A stretch of 64,000 nucleotides of DNA from Anaerolineales bacterium (lineage in GTDB: Bacteria > Chloroflexota > Anaerolineae > Anaerolineales > UBA4823), in assembly GCA_003105035.1 (NCBI GenBank), contig PQAL01000018.1, positions 165,407 to 229,406 of the forward strand, in the 5' to 3' direction. Numbering within the stretch: the stretch's first letter is position 1; each line of letters begins with the position of its first letter. Below, one piece after another: positions 46,042-54,132 of this stretch. The notes under the pieces were generated by a model. It was not told where the DNA came from, did no database searches, and saw nothing but the letters and a program-made list of their open reading frames with translations. A program made the translations under genes and the position numbers.

Positions 46042-47410
46042 GAGGTAATCTCCAATCAGAGACTTGTTCTTTGACCTTGTTATACACATCCAGCCAGGCC
46101 TGTTTGGGCTGGACGGTTTGCAGGTCATAAACATCGTTAAACGGCAGGCCGACTGGTTTTGATTCTACTTGAGGTAGGTAAGCTGACACTGCCCGTTTCA
46201 CGATCTCGTCAGCCTGTGAACGGCTGAGACCTGCCGCAGCATGGGCTACCTCGCCGTTAAAGCGTGTTTCGAGCCCGGTGCAGTGATTTTCCACAACCCC
46301 CACCGCCGAGCGGACACCCAAAACACGCGAAGCTCCACAGGCAGAAGCCACGGTGGCCATCGCCGTGCATTCATATAGCAGAGATTCGGTCCCTGGCCCA
46401 CTTACCGGGGACGTCATGAATTCAGTCAGCAGATGGGTATTGCGTGCGAAGGCTGCTGCTGCCACACTCACCGCGCGCAGGATCTGCGGAGCCGTGGAAT
46501 TGAATGAAAATGGATGGGTGGGGCATGATTCGACGCTATCCGGCATGTAAAGCATGTGCAGGGCGATCCAACCAGCGATAATGAGCACAGCCACGCCTTC
46601 TTCCGGCCCAGCCAATCCGCCCAGGATGGGATTATAAAAACCCAGGATAACCCCATTTTGATGGATACTATGTGCGACCTTATTGAGCAGCTCGTGATTG
46701 GTTTTCATCTCGCCAATCATGGGGATGACATGCACATCGGTAGGCTTAAATCCACCCCTGCTGATCGATGATAGGTGACCGATGTCGCTGATCGACATCT
46801 CCACGCACATGCGCGACAATCCCGGCCTGCCTGCCCTACGGGCAGCCTCATTCCCAAAAGCAGATTCCTGCCAGGAGGCGGCAATCTCGAGCGGAGACTT
46901 GGCCCGTAGTTGCCTGCCATAGGTTGTAGATAAGGTCCCAGGGACGATCAGATCCAGGATGGGTTCCCGCCAGTAGGACTGCATGATCGTGATGTATTGA
47001 TCCTCTGAGAGAGGTGTGCCAATCGGCCCACCGCTCACCTGTGGGGGAGTGGGGTCTTCTACTTTTCGGGAGCGGTATAGGCGGGCATCCTGGCCTTCGC
47101 CGATCACAACCTTTGTGGGAGCTGCTTCGATGGTATCCATGATCTCTTGCCGGTTGAATTTTATCAACCGTCCTGTGCTACGGTTGTATACTCCGCACTC
47201 AACTAAAAAATCAAGGCCAGCTTCGAAAGTCCGGTCGATCAACGCATCATCCTGTTGAATAATATGACCCTTATCAAATTTGAGGTCATATTCTTGGAGT
47301 ACACGCTGTACCCCTGCAGCAACCATCTTTAGGTCGAAGTCTTCTTCTTCCACCATCGGGCCACTATATGCTCTATCGATAACATCAAGAAAACGAGTAA
47401 GTCTGTCCAT
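46034..47410 (-). CDS. MttB-superfamily corrinoid methyltransferase (non-pyrrolysine), first gene of the minus operon
   Basis: A 458-residue homologue of the trimethylamine methyltransferase family without an amber codon. Recognisable blocks: SGGPIGTPLSEDQYI, SPLEIAASWQES, ISDIGHLSSISRGGFKPTD, and the glycine-rich LGGLAGPEEGVAV. The same blocks occur in the enzyme at 56646-58025, its closest relative here. It opens the operon that continues with two amidohydrolases and the molybdenum hydroxylase, so removing a methyl group from the substrate may be the first step before ring hydrolysis. The ATG is 544 bases from the divergent BMP gene. Confidence 0.92.
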   Translation of the reverse strand: MDRLTRFLDVIDRAYSGPMVEEEDFDLKMVAAGVQRVLQEYDLKFDKGHIIQQDDALIDRTFEAGLDFLVECGVYNRSTGRLIKFNRQEIMDTIEAAPTKVVIGEGQDARLYRSRKVEDPTPPQVSGGPIGTPLSEDQYITIMQSYWREPILDLIVPGTLSTTYGRQLRAKSPLEIAASWQESAFGNEAARRAGRPGLSRMCVEMSISDIGHLSSISRGGFKPTDVHVIPMIGEMKTNHELLNKVAHSIHQNGVILGFYNPILGGLAGPEEGVAVLIIAGWIALHMLYMPDSVESCPTHPFSFNSTAPQILRAVSVAAAAFARNTHLLTEFMTSPVSGPGTESLLYECTAMATVASACGASRVLGVRSAVGVVENHCTGLETRFNGEVAHAAAGLSRSQADEIVKRAVSAYLPQVESKPVGLPFNDVYDLQTVQPKQAWLDVYNKVKEQVSDWRLPLG

Positions 47411-47954
47411 ACAATTAATCCATTTCGTTTGTTAGGTGGTTATCTACGATACTCGTTGACAAAGTATGCCATTTGGTATATTATTGATGTATGATGGCTG
47501 ACATCTGACAATTATACTTATTATATCCAATATCATGGCATGAACAAGAGGAAACTAAACACATATTTTATTCTCATCCTTTTCGTACCTGAGAAACAAC
47601 GTACCGACTATAATGTGGTTCTCAGAGAAGCTTTGTCTGAGGCCTCAATACCTATATAATTAATGATATTGTGAAACCGATAAGCCAGATGGACTTCTCA
47701 GATCGCTTTATCAATTATGGTGAAGGGTGATTCCTCCACGATGAACAAATTATGGCTGGTATGATCGAAAGCGTTATTGATTACCCCCGTATGTGTCCGA
47801 AACACTTAAATATTATCTACGCGCCTCTCTTCAGCAGGCTCACCATGAGGCACAGATTAGAAGGGAGGGTGTTATCAGGATAATCAAATTATCTTGACGA
47901 TTCCTATCAACATCAAGTATTTATCTCGAATATATAAGTGAGGAGAAGCCAAAA
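47411..47954. promoter_or_regulatory. Divergent control region of the two corrinoid operons
   Basis: Lies between two divergent operons. A plus-directed TTGACA (47456-47461) is 17 bases from TATTAT (47479-47484). The spacer and -10 hold an imperfect palindrome (47464-47481, GTATGCC-ATT-TGGTATA) resembling GntR/HutC-type operators, so the GntR protein at 63227-63988 is a candidate ligand. Between about 47537 and 47880 some plus-strand frames look like worn coding sequence but contain stops and match nothing I know. I searched for the conserved boxes of a cobalamin riboswitch and did not see them. Confidence 0.5.
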
Positions 47955-49046
47955 ATGAATAAAAAGTCAGTGTTGCAAACGCTAGTCATCATCGTACTAC
48001 TTTCAATGGTGATCAGCGCATGTGGTGGCACCGCAACCCAAGCTCCTGCTCCAGTTGAGACCGAGCCAGTTGCTGTTGCAACCGAAGCCCCTGCAGCAGG
48101 GCCTACGGAGATGCACATGGCCGCTGTATTGACCGTAGGTCTCGACAATGCCTGGGACCGCACATTTGTTGAATCTTATAAACGGGTCCAGGCTGAGAAA
48201 CCCCATGGGCTCACCATTTCTGACCTGGACTATACTGAGAACGTATGGGGGGATGAGGCAGAAACCGTCCTCCGAGCGTATGCTGAATCTGGCAAGTATG
48301 ACATCATCTGGGCTCATAGTACTTATTCAGACCAGGTAAAGAATCTCAAAGATGAGTTCCCCGAGATTGCCTGGGTGGTAGTCGGTTCTGGTAACGAAGG
48401 CCTGGGTGGGAATGTTTATTGGGTTTACAAGCGCATCCATGAACCCTCCTACCTGATGGGGATCCTGGCCGGCTGCTCAACCAAGACTAATGTCATCGGC
48501 GCCGTCGGGACATATGCCTATGATGATGTCAACGATGAAATCAACGCCTTCTTTGATGGTGCCAAGTCGGTTAACCCGGATGTCAAGCAGAAGGTTTCCT
48601 TTATTGAGAGTTGGTATGATCCTGCAAAGGCTCTAGAGGCTGGCAATGCTCAAATCGCGGCAGGTGTGGATCATATGGATATGATTGCCGAATCCTACGA
48701 GCCATGTGTCGAGAATAATATCCTTTGTTATGGGATATATCAAGATTACAATTTTGCAGCCCCCGAAAATATACTCACCAGTGCACTTGCATTTTGGGAT
48801 CCTGATATCAAGTGGGTGATCGATGGTTGGTATAGCCATAAGGCAACCGGTGAGCCATACAACGCACCAGCTGAAAAACACTGGTTCCTGATGAAAGATG
48901 GAGCATCCGGACTAGCAGATTTTCATGGTGTAGATGCCAAGATCCCACAGGAGTGTATGGACAAGTTCAACCAGGCCAAGCAAGATTTCATGGATGGAAA
49001 GCTTGATGTAGCATTAAATATCGAAGTTCCTGTTTCTACACCTTAG
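47955..49046 (+). CDS. BMP-family ABC transporter substrate-binding lipoprotein
   Basis: A 363-residue lipoprotein with signal peptide and lipobox VISAC (Cys23), then a Pro/Ala/Thr linker. The mature domain matches the BMP/PnrA family: VGLDNAWDRTFVESY, WAHSTYSDQVKNL, WVVVGSGNEGLGGNVYWVYK, SYLMGILAGCSTKTNVIGAVG and DGWYSHKATGEPY. Members bind purine nucleosides (PnrA), riboflavin or related ring compounds outside the membrane. It heads the plus-strand operon and sits upstream of its ATPase and two permeases. Together with the adenine-deaminase homologue downstream, a nucleoside- or purine-like ligand is the simplest guess, possibly methylated. Confidence 0.92.
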   Translation: MNKKSVLQTLVIIVLLSMVISACGGTATQAPAPVETEPVAVATEAPAAGPTEMHMAAVLTVGLDNAWDRTFVESYKRVQAEKPHGLTISDLDYTENVWGDEAETVLRAYAESGKYDIIWAHSTYSDQVKNLKDEFPEIAWVVVGSGNEGLGGNVYWVYKRIHEPSYLMGILAGCSTKTNVIGAVGTYAYDDVNDEINAFFDGAKSVNPDVKQKVSFIESWYDPAKALEAGNAQIAAGVDHMDMIAESYEPCVENNILCYGIYQDYNFAAPENILTSALAFWDPDIKWVIDGWYSHKATGEPYNAPAEKHWFLMKDGASGLADFHGVDAKIPQECMDKFNQAKQDFMDGKLDVALNIEVPVSTP

Positions 49047-49077
49047 AGAGTCACGTAAAAGAGGTTCAATCATTTAG

Positions 49078-49118
49078 GTGCCCTCGTCTTTCTTATCCTA
49101 AAAGATTTACGAGGGCAC
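49078..49118 (+). promoter_or_regulatory. Intercistronic hairpin after the BMP binding-protein gene
   Basis: A perfect 10-bp stem GTGCCCTCGT / ACGAGGGCAC with a 21-nt loop, in the gap between the binding-protein gene and the ATPase gene, just ahead of the latter's ribosome site (GGAGG at 49128). It probably raises the ratio of binding protein to transporter by partial termination or mRNA protection. The sugar importer at 13 kb has a hairpin in the matching position. Confidence 0.7.
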
Positions 49119-49137
49119 TACCATACCGGAGGATTTT

Positions 49138-50694
49138 TTGGATCAAGACAACATTCCTGCCGCCACTGATGATACGGAAACCTATTTACTCGAAGCGGTT
49201 CAGTTAACAAAACGCTTTTCTCTGGTGCTTGCCGATGATAAAGTAGATTTCAATGTCCGCAGAGGGGAAATCCATTGTCTATTAGGCGAAAATGGCGCGG
49301 GGAAGACCACCCTGGCAGAATGCTTATATGGATTCTATAAGCCCGATGAAGGTGAGATTCGCTTTAATGGTGAATGCTGTAACCTTAATTCCCCAAATGA
49401 CGCCATCCATTTAGGGATTGGGATGGTCCACCAGCATTTTGTTCTGGTCGAACCACTAAGCGTCATCGAGAATATTGTTATGGGCACGGATCACAAGGGG
49501 ATACTGCTTGATTTACCAGCCACTGAAAAAAAGCTAAGATCATTATGTGATCTTTATGACGTGAAAATCGACCTGGATGCCAAGATCTGGCAGCTTTCGG
49601 TGGGTGAGCAGCAGTGGGTCGAGATCCTTAAAGCCTTGTATACGGGTGTCAAGCTGTTGATCCTCGACGAACCCACCGCGGTGCTTACTCCTCCCGAAGC
49701 GGATCGCTTATTCTCGGTTCTACGCAGGATGAAAAATGAGGGATTATCGATTATTTTCATCACCCACAAACTCAGAGAAGTCATGGAAGTCTCTGATCGG
49801 GTCACGGTGCTGCAAAAGGGAAAAAAGATTGCTACAGTAAATACATCAGACGTAACTAGCGAACAATTGGCTTATATGATGGTTGGTCGCAAGGTGGTTT
49901 TCCGAGTCAATAAAGATGAGGTGAAGCGAGGAGACCCCATCCTTGAGTTAAAAGACCTGTTTGCTAAGAGCGATATGGGCTTGGAGGCATTGCACGGGAT
50001 CAACCTGGTCCTGCATCGTAGTGAAATTCTCAGTATTGCAGGGGTGGCAGGCAATGGTCAAAAGGAATTATTTGAGATCCTTGTGGGGGTGCGGAAACCA
50101 GTGAGCGGAGAAGTACTTCTACGTGGAAAAAATGTAGCCAGTTTCAACCCGCGTAAGATTGCCAATGAAGGTCTTGCGCATGTACCGGATGACCGGATTG
50201 GCTCAGGGCTGATCTCGGATTTCAGCGTAGAAGAGAACCTGATCCTTGGCCTGGAAGAAAATCCACCCTACCGCAAAGGTCCATTTCTGAATAAATCCTA
50301 CATAAAAAAATTCGCTGATGAAAGCGTCACCCAGTTTGATATCGTGACACCATCTATAAAGCAACGTACTTCCTATCTTTCCGGTGGCAACTTGCAAAAA
50401 GTGATCCTGGCACGCGAGCTGCGCCAATCACTTAATGTGTTGCTGGCCAACCAACCCTCGCGTGGGTTGGATGTTGGTGTGATTGAATACGTCCATAATA
50501 AACTGCTCGATATGAGACGAAGCGGCATCGGGATCCTACTGATCTCAGAGGACCTGGATGAGATCTTCAACTTATCGGACCGCATCGCGGTGATGTTTAA
50601 AGGCAGGATCCTAAAAATATTTGATGCTCATGAAGCTAATCTTGAGAGTATCGGTCTCTTGATGGCTGGCATTGTGGACAAGGAAGCCTCATGA
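49138..50694 (+). CDS. BMP/nucleoside-type ABC transporter ATP-binding protein (tandem domains)
   Basis: A 518-residue protein with two ABC ATPase domains in one chain. Domain 1: Walker A GENGAGKTT (50-58), signature LSVGEQQ, Walker B LLILDEPTAVL. Domain 2: degenerate Walker A GVAGNGQ, intact signature LSGGNLQK, weak Walker B (VLLANQPSRGLDVG). One competent and one degenerate site is normal for sugar/nucleoside importers of the RbsA/YufO kind. It powers uptake through the two permeases downstream. It starts at TTG after GGAGG and overlaps the first permease by 4 bases (ATGA). Confidence 0.95.
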   Translation: MDQDNIPAATDDTETYLLEAVQLTKRFSLVLADDKVDFNVRRGEIHCLLGENGAGKTTLAECLYGFYKPDEGEIRFNGECCNLNSPNDAIHLGIGMVHQHFVLVEPLSVIENIVMGTDHKGILLDLPATEKKLRSLCDLYDVKIDLDAKIWQLSVGEQQWVEILKALYTGVKLLILDEPTAVLTPPEADRLFSVLRRMKNEGLSIIFITHKLREVMEVSDRVTVLQKGKKIATVNTSDVTSEQLAYMMVGRKVVFRVNKDEVKRGDPILELKDLFAKSDMGLEALHGINLVLHRSEILSIAGVAGNGQKELFEILVGVRKPVSGEVLLRGKNVASFNPRKIANEGLAHVPDDRIGSGLISDFSVEENLILGLEENPPYRKGPFLNKSYIKKFADESVTQFDIVTPSIKQRTSYLSGGNLQKVILARELRQSLNVLLANQPSRGLDVGVIEYVHNKLLDMRRSGIGILLISEDLDEIFNLSDRIAVMFKGRILKIFDAHEANLESIGLLMAGIVDKEAS

Positions 50695-51773
50695 AACCGT
50701 TTGCAAAGCTGAGCATTGAAAAAAGAGAGGACGTGAGTCCAATAGGGCGGATTATTGCCATCATCATCGCACTGATTGCAGCGATGCTTATCTCGGCCAT
50801 CCTGATCCAGCTGGCTAACGCCAGCCCGCTAGAAGCATTCGCCAATTTATTCAAAGGGGCATTTGGCAATAAACGCGCTATCCTGGAAACCCTGGTTAAA
50901 TCCACTCCGTTAATTCTCACCGGATTAGCCACCGTGATTGCATTCCAGGGCAAGATCTGGAGCATTGGCCAGGAGGGTCAATTCTTCCTTGGTGCTATCG
51001 GCGGATACTGGGCTTACCGCATTTTCGAGGGGTTGCCTGCGCTCATCCTTGTACCTATCATCATTGTGGCAGGGATTATCACTGGTGGTGTGGGCGGTAT
51101 GATTGCTGGCTTGCTCAAAGCTTATTTCAATGTGGATGTGATCATCAGCACGGTGATGGGCAACTATATTATCGATTATTTACTGTCCTTCCTGCTTTCT
51201 GGCGTTGGTCCATGGCGCGAGCCTGGTTCCTATTACCAGCAAACAGCACCCATCAGTGGGAATGCCTATTACCCGATCCTATTTGAGAATTCGCGATTGC
51301 ACATCGGCTTTTTAATTGCCATCCTCTGCAGTATGCTGGTTTACCTTATCCTGAACCATACACCGTTTGGATTTCAGTTGCGGGCATTCGGGTCAAACCC
51401 ACAGGCAGCGAAATTCAAGGGGATCAATATCAATAAAATAATTATTCTCACCATGTTCATCAGTGGTGCATTGGCAGGACTGGCAGGTGCCGGTGAGCTA
51501 TTTGGAGTCCAATATCGCTTGAGACCCGACCTCTCTCCTGGATACGGTTACACCGGGATCATCGTGGCAATGGTGGCGGGACTAAACCCAATTGGGGTTA
51601 TCCCGGCGGCGATCTTGTTCGGTGCAATTATCAACGGATCTGCACAGATGAGGATCGCGACAGGTGTGCCGACAGCTTTGACATCTGCTATCCAGGCGAT
51701 CGTCTTGTTATCTTTATTAAGCGCGCAGGTATTCACTCGCTTCCGAGTTAGGAGAGCCGAACGTGTTGACTAG
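50691..51773 (+). CDS. ABC transporter permease, YufP/NupP-like
   Basis: A 360-residue permease of the branched-chain-amino-acid/ribose-type superfamily, with 8-10 membrane segments. The conserved block GQEGQFFLGAIGGYWAY and the later GFQLRAFGSNPQAAKFKGINI are those of nucleoside/BMP permeases. It is encoded between ATPase and second permease with overlaps on both sides, so the three are expressed as a unit. It forms a heterodimer with the next gene product. Confidence 0.93.
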   Translation: MKPFAKLSIEKREDVSPIGRIIAIIIALIAAMLISAILIQLANASPLEAFANLFKGAFGNKRAILETLVKSTPLILTGLATVIAFQGKIWSIGQEGQFFLGAIGGYWAYRIFEGLPALILVPIIIVAGIITGGVGGMIAGLLKAYFNVDVIISTVMGNYIIDYLLSFLLSGVGPWREPGSYYQQTAPISGNAYYPILFENSRLHIGFLIAILCSMLVYLILNHTPFGFQLRAFGSNPQAAKFKGININKIIILTMFISGALAGLAGAGELFGVQYRLRPDLSPGYGYTGIIVAMVAGLNPIGVIPAAILFGAIINGSAQMRIATGVPTALTSAIQAIVLLSLLSAQVFTRFRVRRAERVD

Positions 51774-52713
51774 CCTTTTACAAACCGCGATCATTATTAA
51801 TGTGCTAGCTTCAACGGTGAGAATCGCCACTCCATTGTTGTTGGGTGCCCTGGGGGAGCTGGTCACAGAACGGTCAGGCGTGATGAACCTGGGCATCGAA
51901 GGCACCATGTTGATGAGCTCGTTCACAGCTTTCCTGGTGGCTTATCATACTAACTCGATCCCATTGGCTCTTGCTGCGGCGATGTTGACCGGGGCATTGA
52001 TGAGTCTGATCATGGCTTTTATGGCTTCCACCCTGAAAGTTGATCAAACCGTGACCGGCCTATCGCTCAACCTGCTGGCTTCAGGGATTTCGCTTTTCTG
52101 GTACCGGGTGGCCTTTAAAGGCACCAGTACAGAATCCATTCCAACGATCCAAACCATGGGAACGGTCAAGATTCCCATCCTGGGAGATATTCCTTACCTG
52201 GGTCAAATCTTCTTTAATCAGGGCTTGCTCACATACCTTGCATTTATCATGGTGCCGGTGATTGCATTTTTCCTCTACCGGACTTATACCGGCCTGGCGA
52301 TCCGCAGTCTGGGAGAGAACCCGCGTGCTGTGGACATGAAAGGGATAAACGTGACCAGGTTACAATACCTGGCGGTATTATTTGGTGGAGTGATGTCGGG
52401 TTTGGCTGGTGCGTTTATTACTGTAGGGACACTGGTGCGTTTCTTACCGGAAATTACTGCTGGCCGAGGCTGGCTGGCACTGGTGATCGTAATCGCAGGC
52501 AATTGGAAGGCAGGCAGGATCTTACTGGCAGCCCTATTATTTGCCTTTATGGATGCATTCCAGCTTCAATTGCAGGGGATTGGGATTCAGCTGCCTTATC
52601 AAATTCTGCTGGCAGCTCCCTACGTATTAGCAATCGTGGTTCTGATGGCTAACCGGGCCAGGTCGCTGGCACCCAAGCACCTGGGATATCCCTATATTCG
52701 CGAGGAAGGTTAA
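51763..52713 (+). CDS. ABC transporter permease, YufQ/NupQ-like
   Basis: A 316-residue second permease with the family start LLLGALGELVTERSGVMNLG followed by GTMLMSSFTAFL, and the later block AIRSLGENPRAVDMKGINV, LFGGVMSGLAGAF. About eight membrane segments. It starts at GTG 51763 behind AGGAG and overlaps the preceding permease by 11 bases. An MttB-type methyltransferase gene follows after 3 bases, tying transport to corrinoid-dependent demethylation. Confidence 0.93.
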   Translation: MLTSLLQTAIIINVLASTVRIATPLLLGALGELVTERSGVMNLGIEGTMLMSSFTAFLVAYHTNSIPLALAAAMLTGALMSLIMAFMASTLKVDQTVTGLSLNLLASGISLFWYRVAFKGTSTESIPTIQTMGTVKIPILGDIPYLGQIFFNQGLLTYLAFIMVPVIAFFLYRTYTGLAIRSLGENPRAVDMKGINVTRLQYLAVLFGGVMSGLAGAFITVGTLVRFLPEITAGRGWLALVIVIAGNWKAGRILLAALLFAFMDAFQLQLQGIGIQLPYQILLAAPYVLAIVVLMANRARSLAPKHLGYPYIREEG

Positions 52714-52716
52714 TCG

Positions 52717-54117
52717 ATGTTCCACTCGCAAGAGTGGAAGCGGGAAAGGCTTGAGCAGCTGCTTGACCTTTCTATTCAAGGCGAGTTCCTGGATGAAGAG
52801 ACCTGGGATCTTGAAAGGGTCGCCTCTACAGTCCGCCGGTTAGTGCGACAATATAATATTGCATGGTCACCGGAATGCCTCATCCCGGACAATCCCGATT
52901 TAATCCACTCGATCTTCCAGGCTGGGATCGCATTGGCAGCCGAGTTGGGGGTTTATGTTCGGGATACTCACTGCGTTGCCAGGTACAGCCTGGAAGAAAT
53001 TCAGGCAGGCATGGAGTCAATGCCAGGGGAGCTGACGATGGGTGAGGGGAATGATTCACGCACCCTGTTTTCCAGAAAGGTGATGGATGAACGGCCTCCC
53101 AGGGTCTGGGGGGGTAGCCCAGGGACATCGCTACCCGAGGAATACTTCCTGGCGATCGAGACCAGTTATGCAAAAGAACCTCTGATCGATATGCTGTCAA
53201 CCGGGTCTTTAGCTACGGTAGATGGACGGGAGGTGCGTACTGGGACACCTCTTGAGCTACTGGCAACCCAGCGTGAGTTAACGTTATTGAGGAAAGCAAT
53301 CGAATACACCGGCAGGCCTGGGATGGGCTTGATGGGGGCCGAAAGCTCCGTCTCGGCTTATGGTGATGTGGGTGTGGCAAATCTTAAGTTCCTGCGGCCT
53401 TGCGATGCCCACCTGATCCCGATGCAGAACGAGCTAAAGGTAGATCATACCAGCCTGATGAAGGCAGCCAATTCGATCGAATATGGCATGCGCAACTCAT
53501 CCCTGGCGTGCGTTGTGGTTGGTGGGCTTGGCGGGGATGCACCTGGTGCTGCAGTAGTAAACGTGGCATCATTTGTGCTTTCCAACCTGGCATGTCTTTC
53601 GGATTTCCACAGCTGCCATCCGATCCACATCCGGCATACTTCCACGACCACCAGGAGTGTATTGTGGGTGGAAAGTGTGGTTTGCCAGGCATTCGCTCAA
53701 CATGCACCATGCATCATCTTCGGAGACATTTACCCAAAGAGTGGCGCCCTCACCAGGGAGTTGCTTTATGAAGTGGCAGCCAATGCAATCGTCATCACCG
53801 TGTCTGGAGGTCATTTGAAAGGTCCGGCCAGCGCAGATGGGTTGTTGCCGAACTGCACCGGATTAGAGGCACGCTGGATGGGGGAGGTCGGGCAGGCAGT
53901 AACGCGGCAGGGATTGGACCGGCAAGCAGCCAATGCACTCGTCAACCAGTTGATCCGCAAGTATGAGCATATTTTCAACCAGCCGGCGGGCAACCCTGGT
54001 GTACCTTTTACCCAGGCCTATGACCTTGATACCCTTGAACCCCGGATGGAATGGCTGGCACTTTACGAAGAAGTCAAAGAAGAATTGCACACACTAGGTT
54101 TAACGGCATTATCGTAA
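52717..54117 (+). CDS. MttB-superfamily corrinoid methyltransferase in the transporter operon
   Basis: A 466-residue MttB-family protein without amber codon. Blocks GRPGMGLMGAESSVSAYG, RPCDAHLIPMQNELK, ACVVVGGLGGDAPGAAV and HPIHIRHTSTTTRSVLWV parallel the enzyme at 36295-37665, so the two are paralogues placed in divergent operons. It lies 3 bases after the importer and 15 bases before the adenine-deaminase homologue; a corrinoid protein ends the operon. This order suggests uptake, demethylation and deamination of one compound class. Confidence 0.93.
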   Translation: MFHSQEWKRERLEQLLDLSIQGEFLDEETWDLERVASTVRRLVRQYNIAWSPECLIPDNPDLIHSIFQAGIALAAELGVYVRDTHCVARYSLEEIQAGMESMPGELTMGEGNDSRTLFSRKVMDERPPRVWGGSPGTSLPEEYFLAIETSYAKEPLIDMLSTGSLATVDGREVRTGTPLELLATQRELTLLRKAIEYTGRPGMGLMGAESSVSAYGDVGVANLKFLRPCDAHLIPMQNELKVDHTSLMKAANSIEYGMRNSSLACVVVGGLGGDAPGAAVVNVASFVLSNLACLSDFHSCHPIHIRHTSTTTRSVLWVESVVCQAFAQHAPCIIFGDIYPKSGALTRELLYEVAANAIVITVSGGHLKGPASADGLLPNCTGLEARWMGEVGQAVTRQGLDRQAANALVNQLIRKYEHIFNQPAGNPGVPFTQAYDLDTLEPRMEWLALYEEVKEELHTLGLTALS

Positions 54118-54132
54118 AACTGGACGGTTAAC

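Noticed and set aside
47411..47954. Cobalamin riboswitch upstream of the corrinoid operons
   Set aside because: The conserved B12-box and GCCACTG-type core were not found on either strand.
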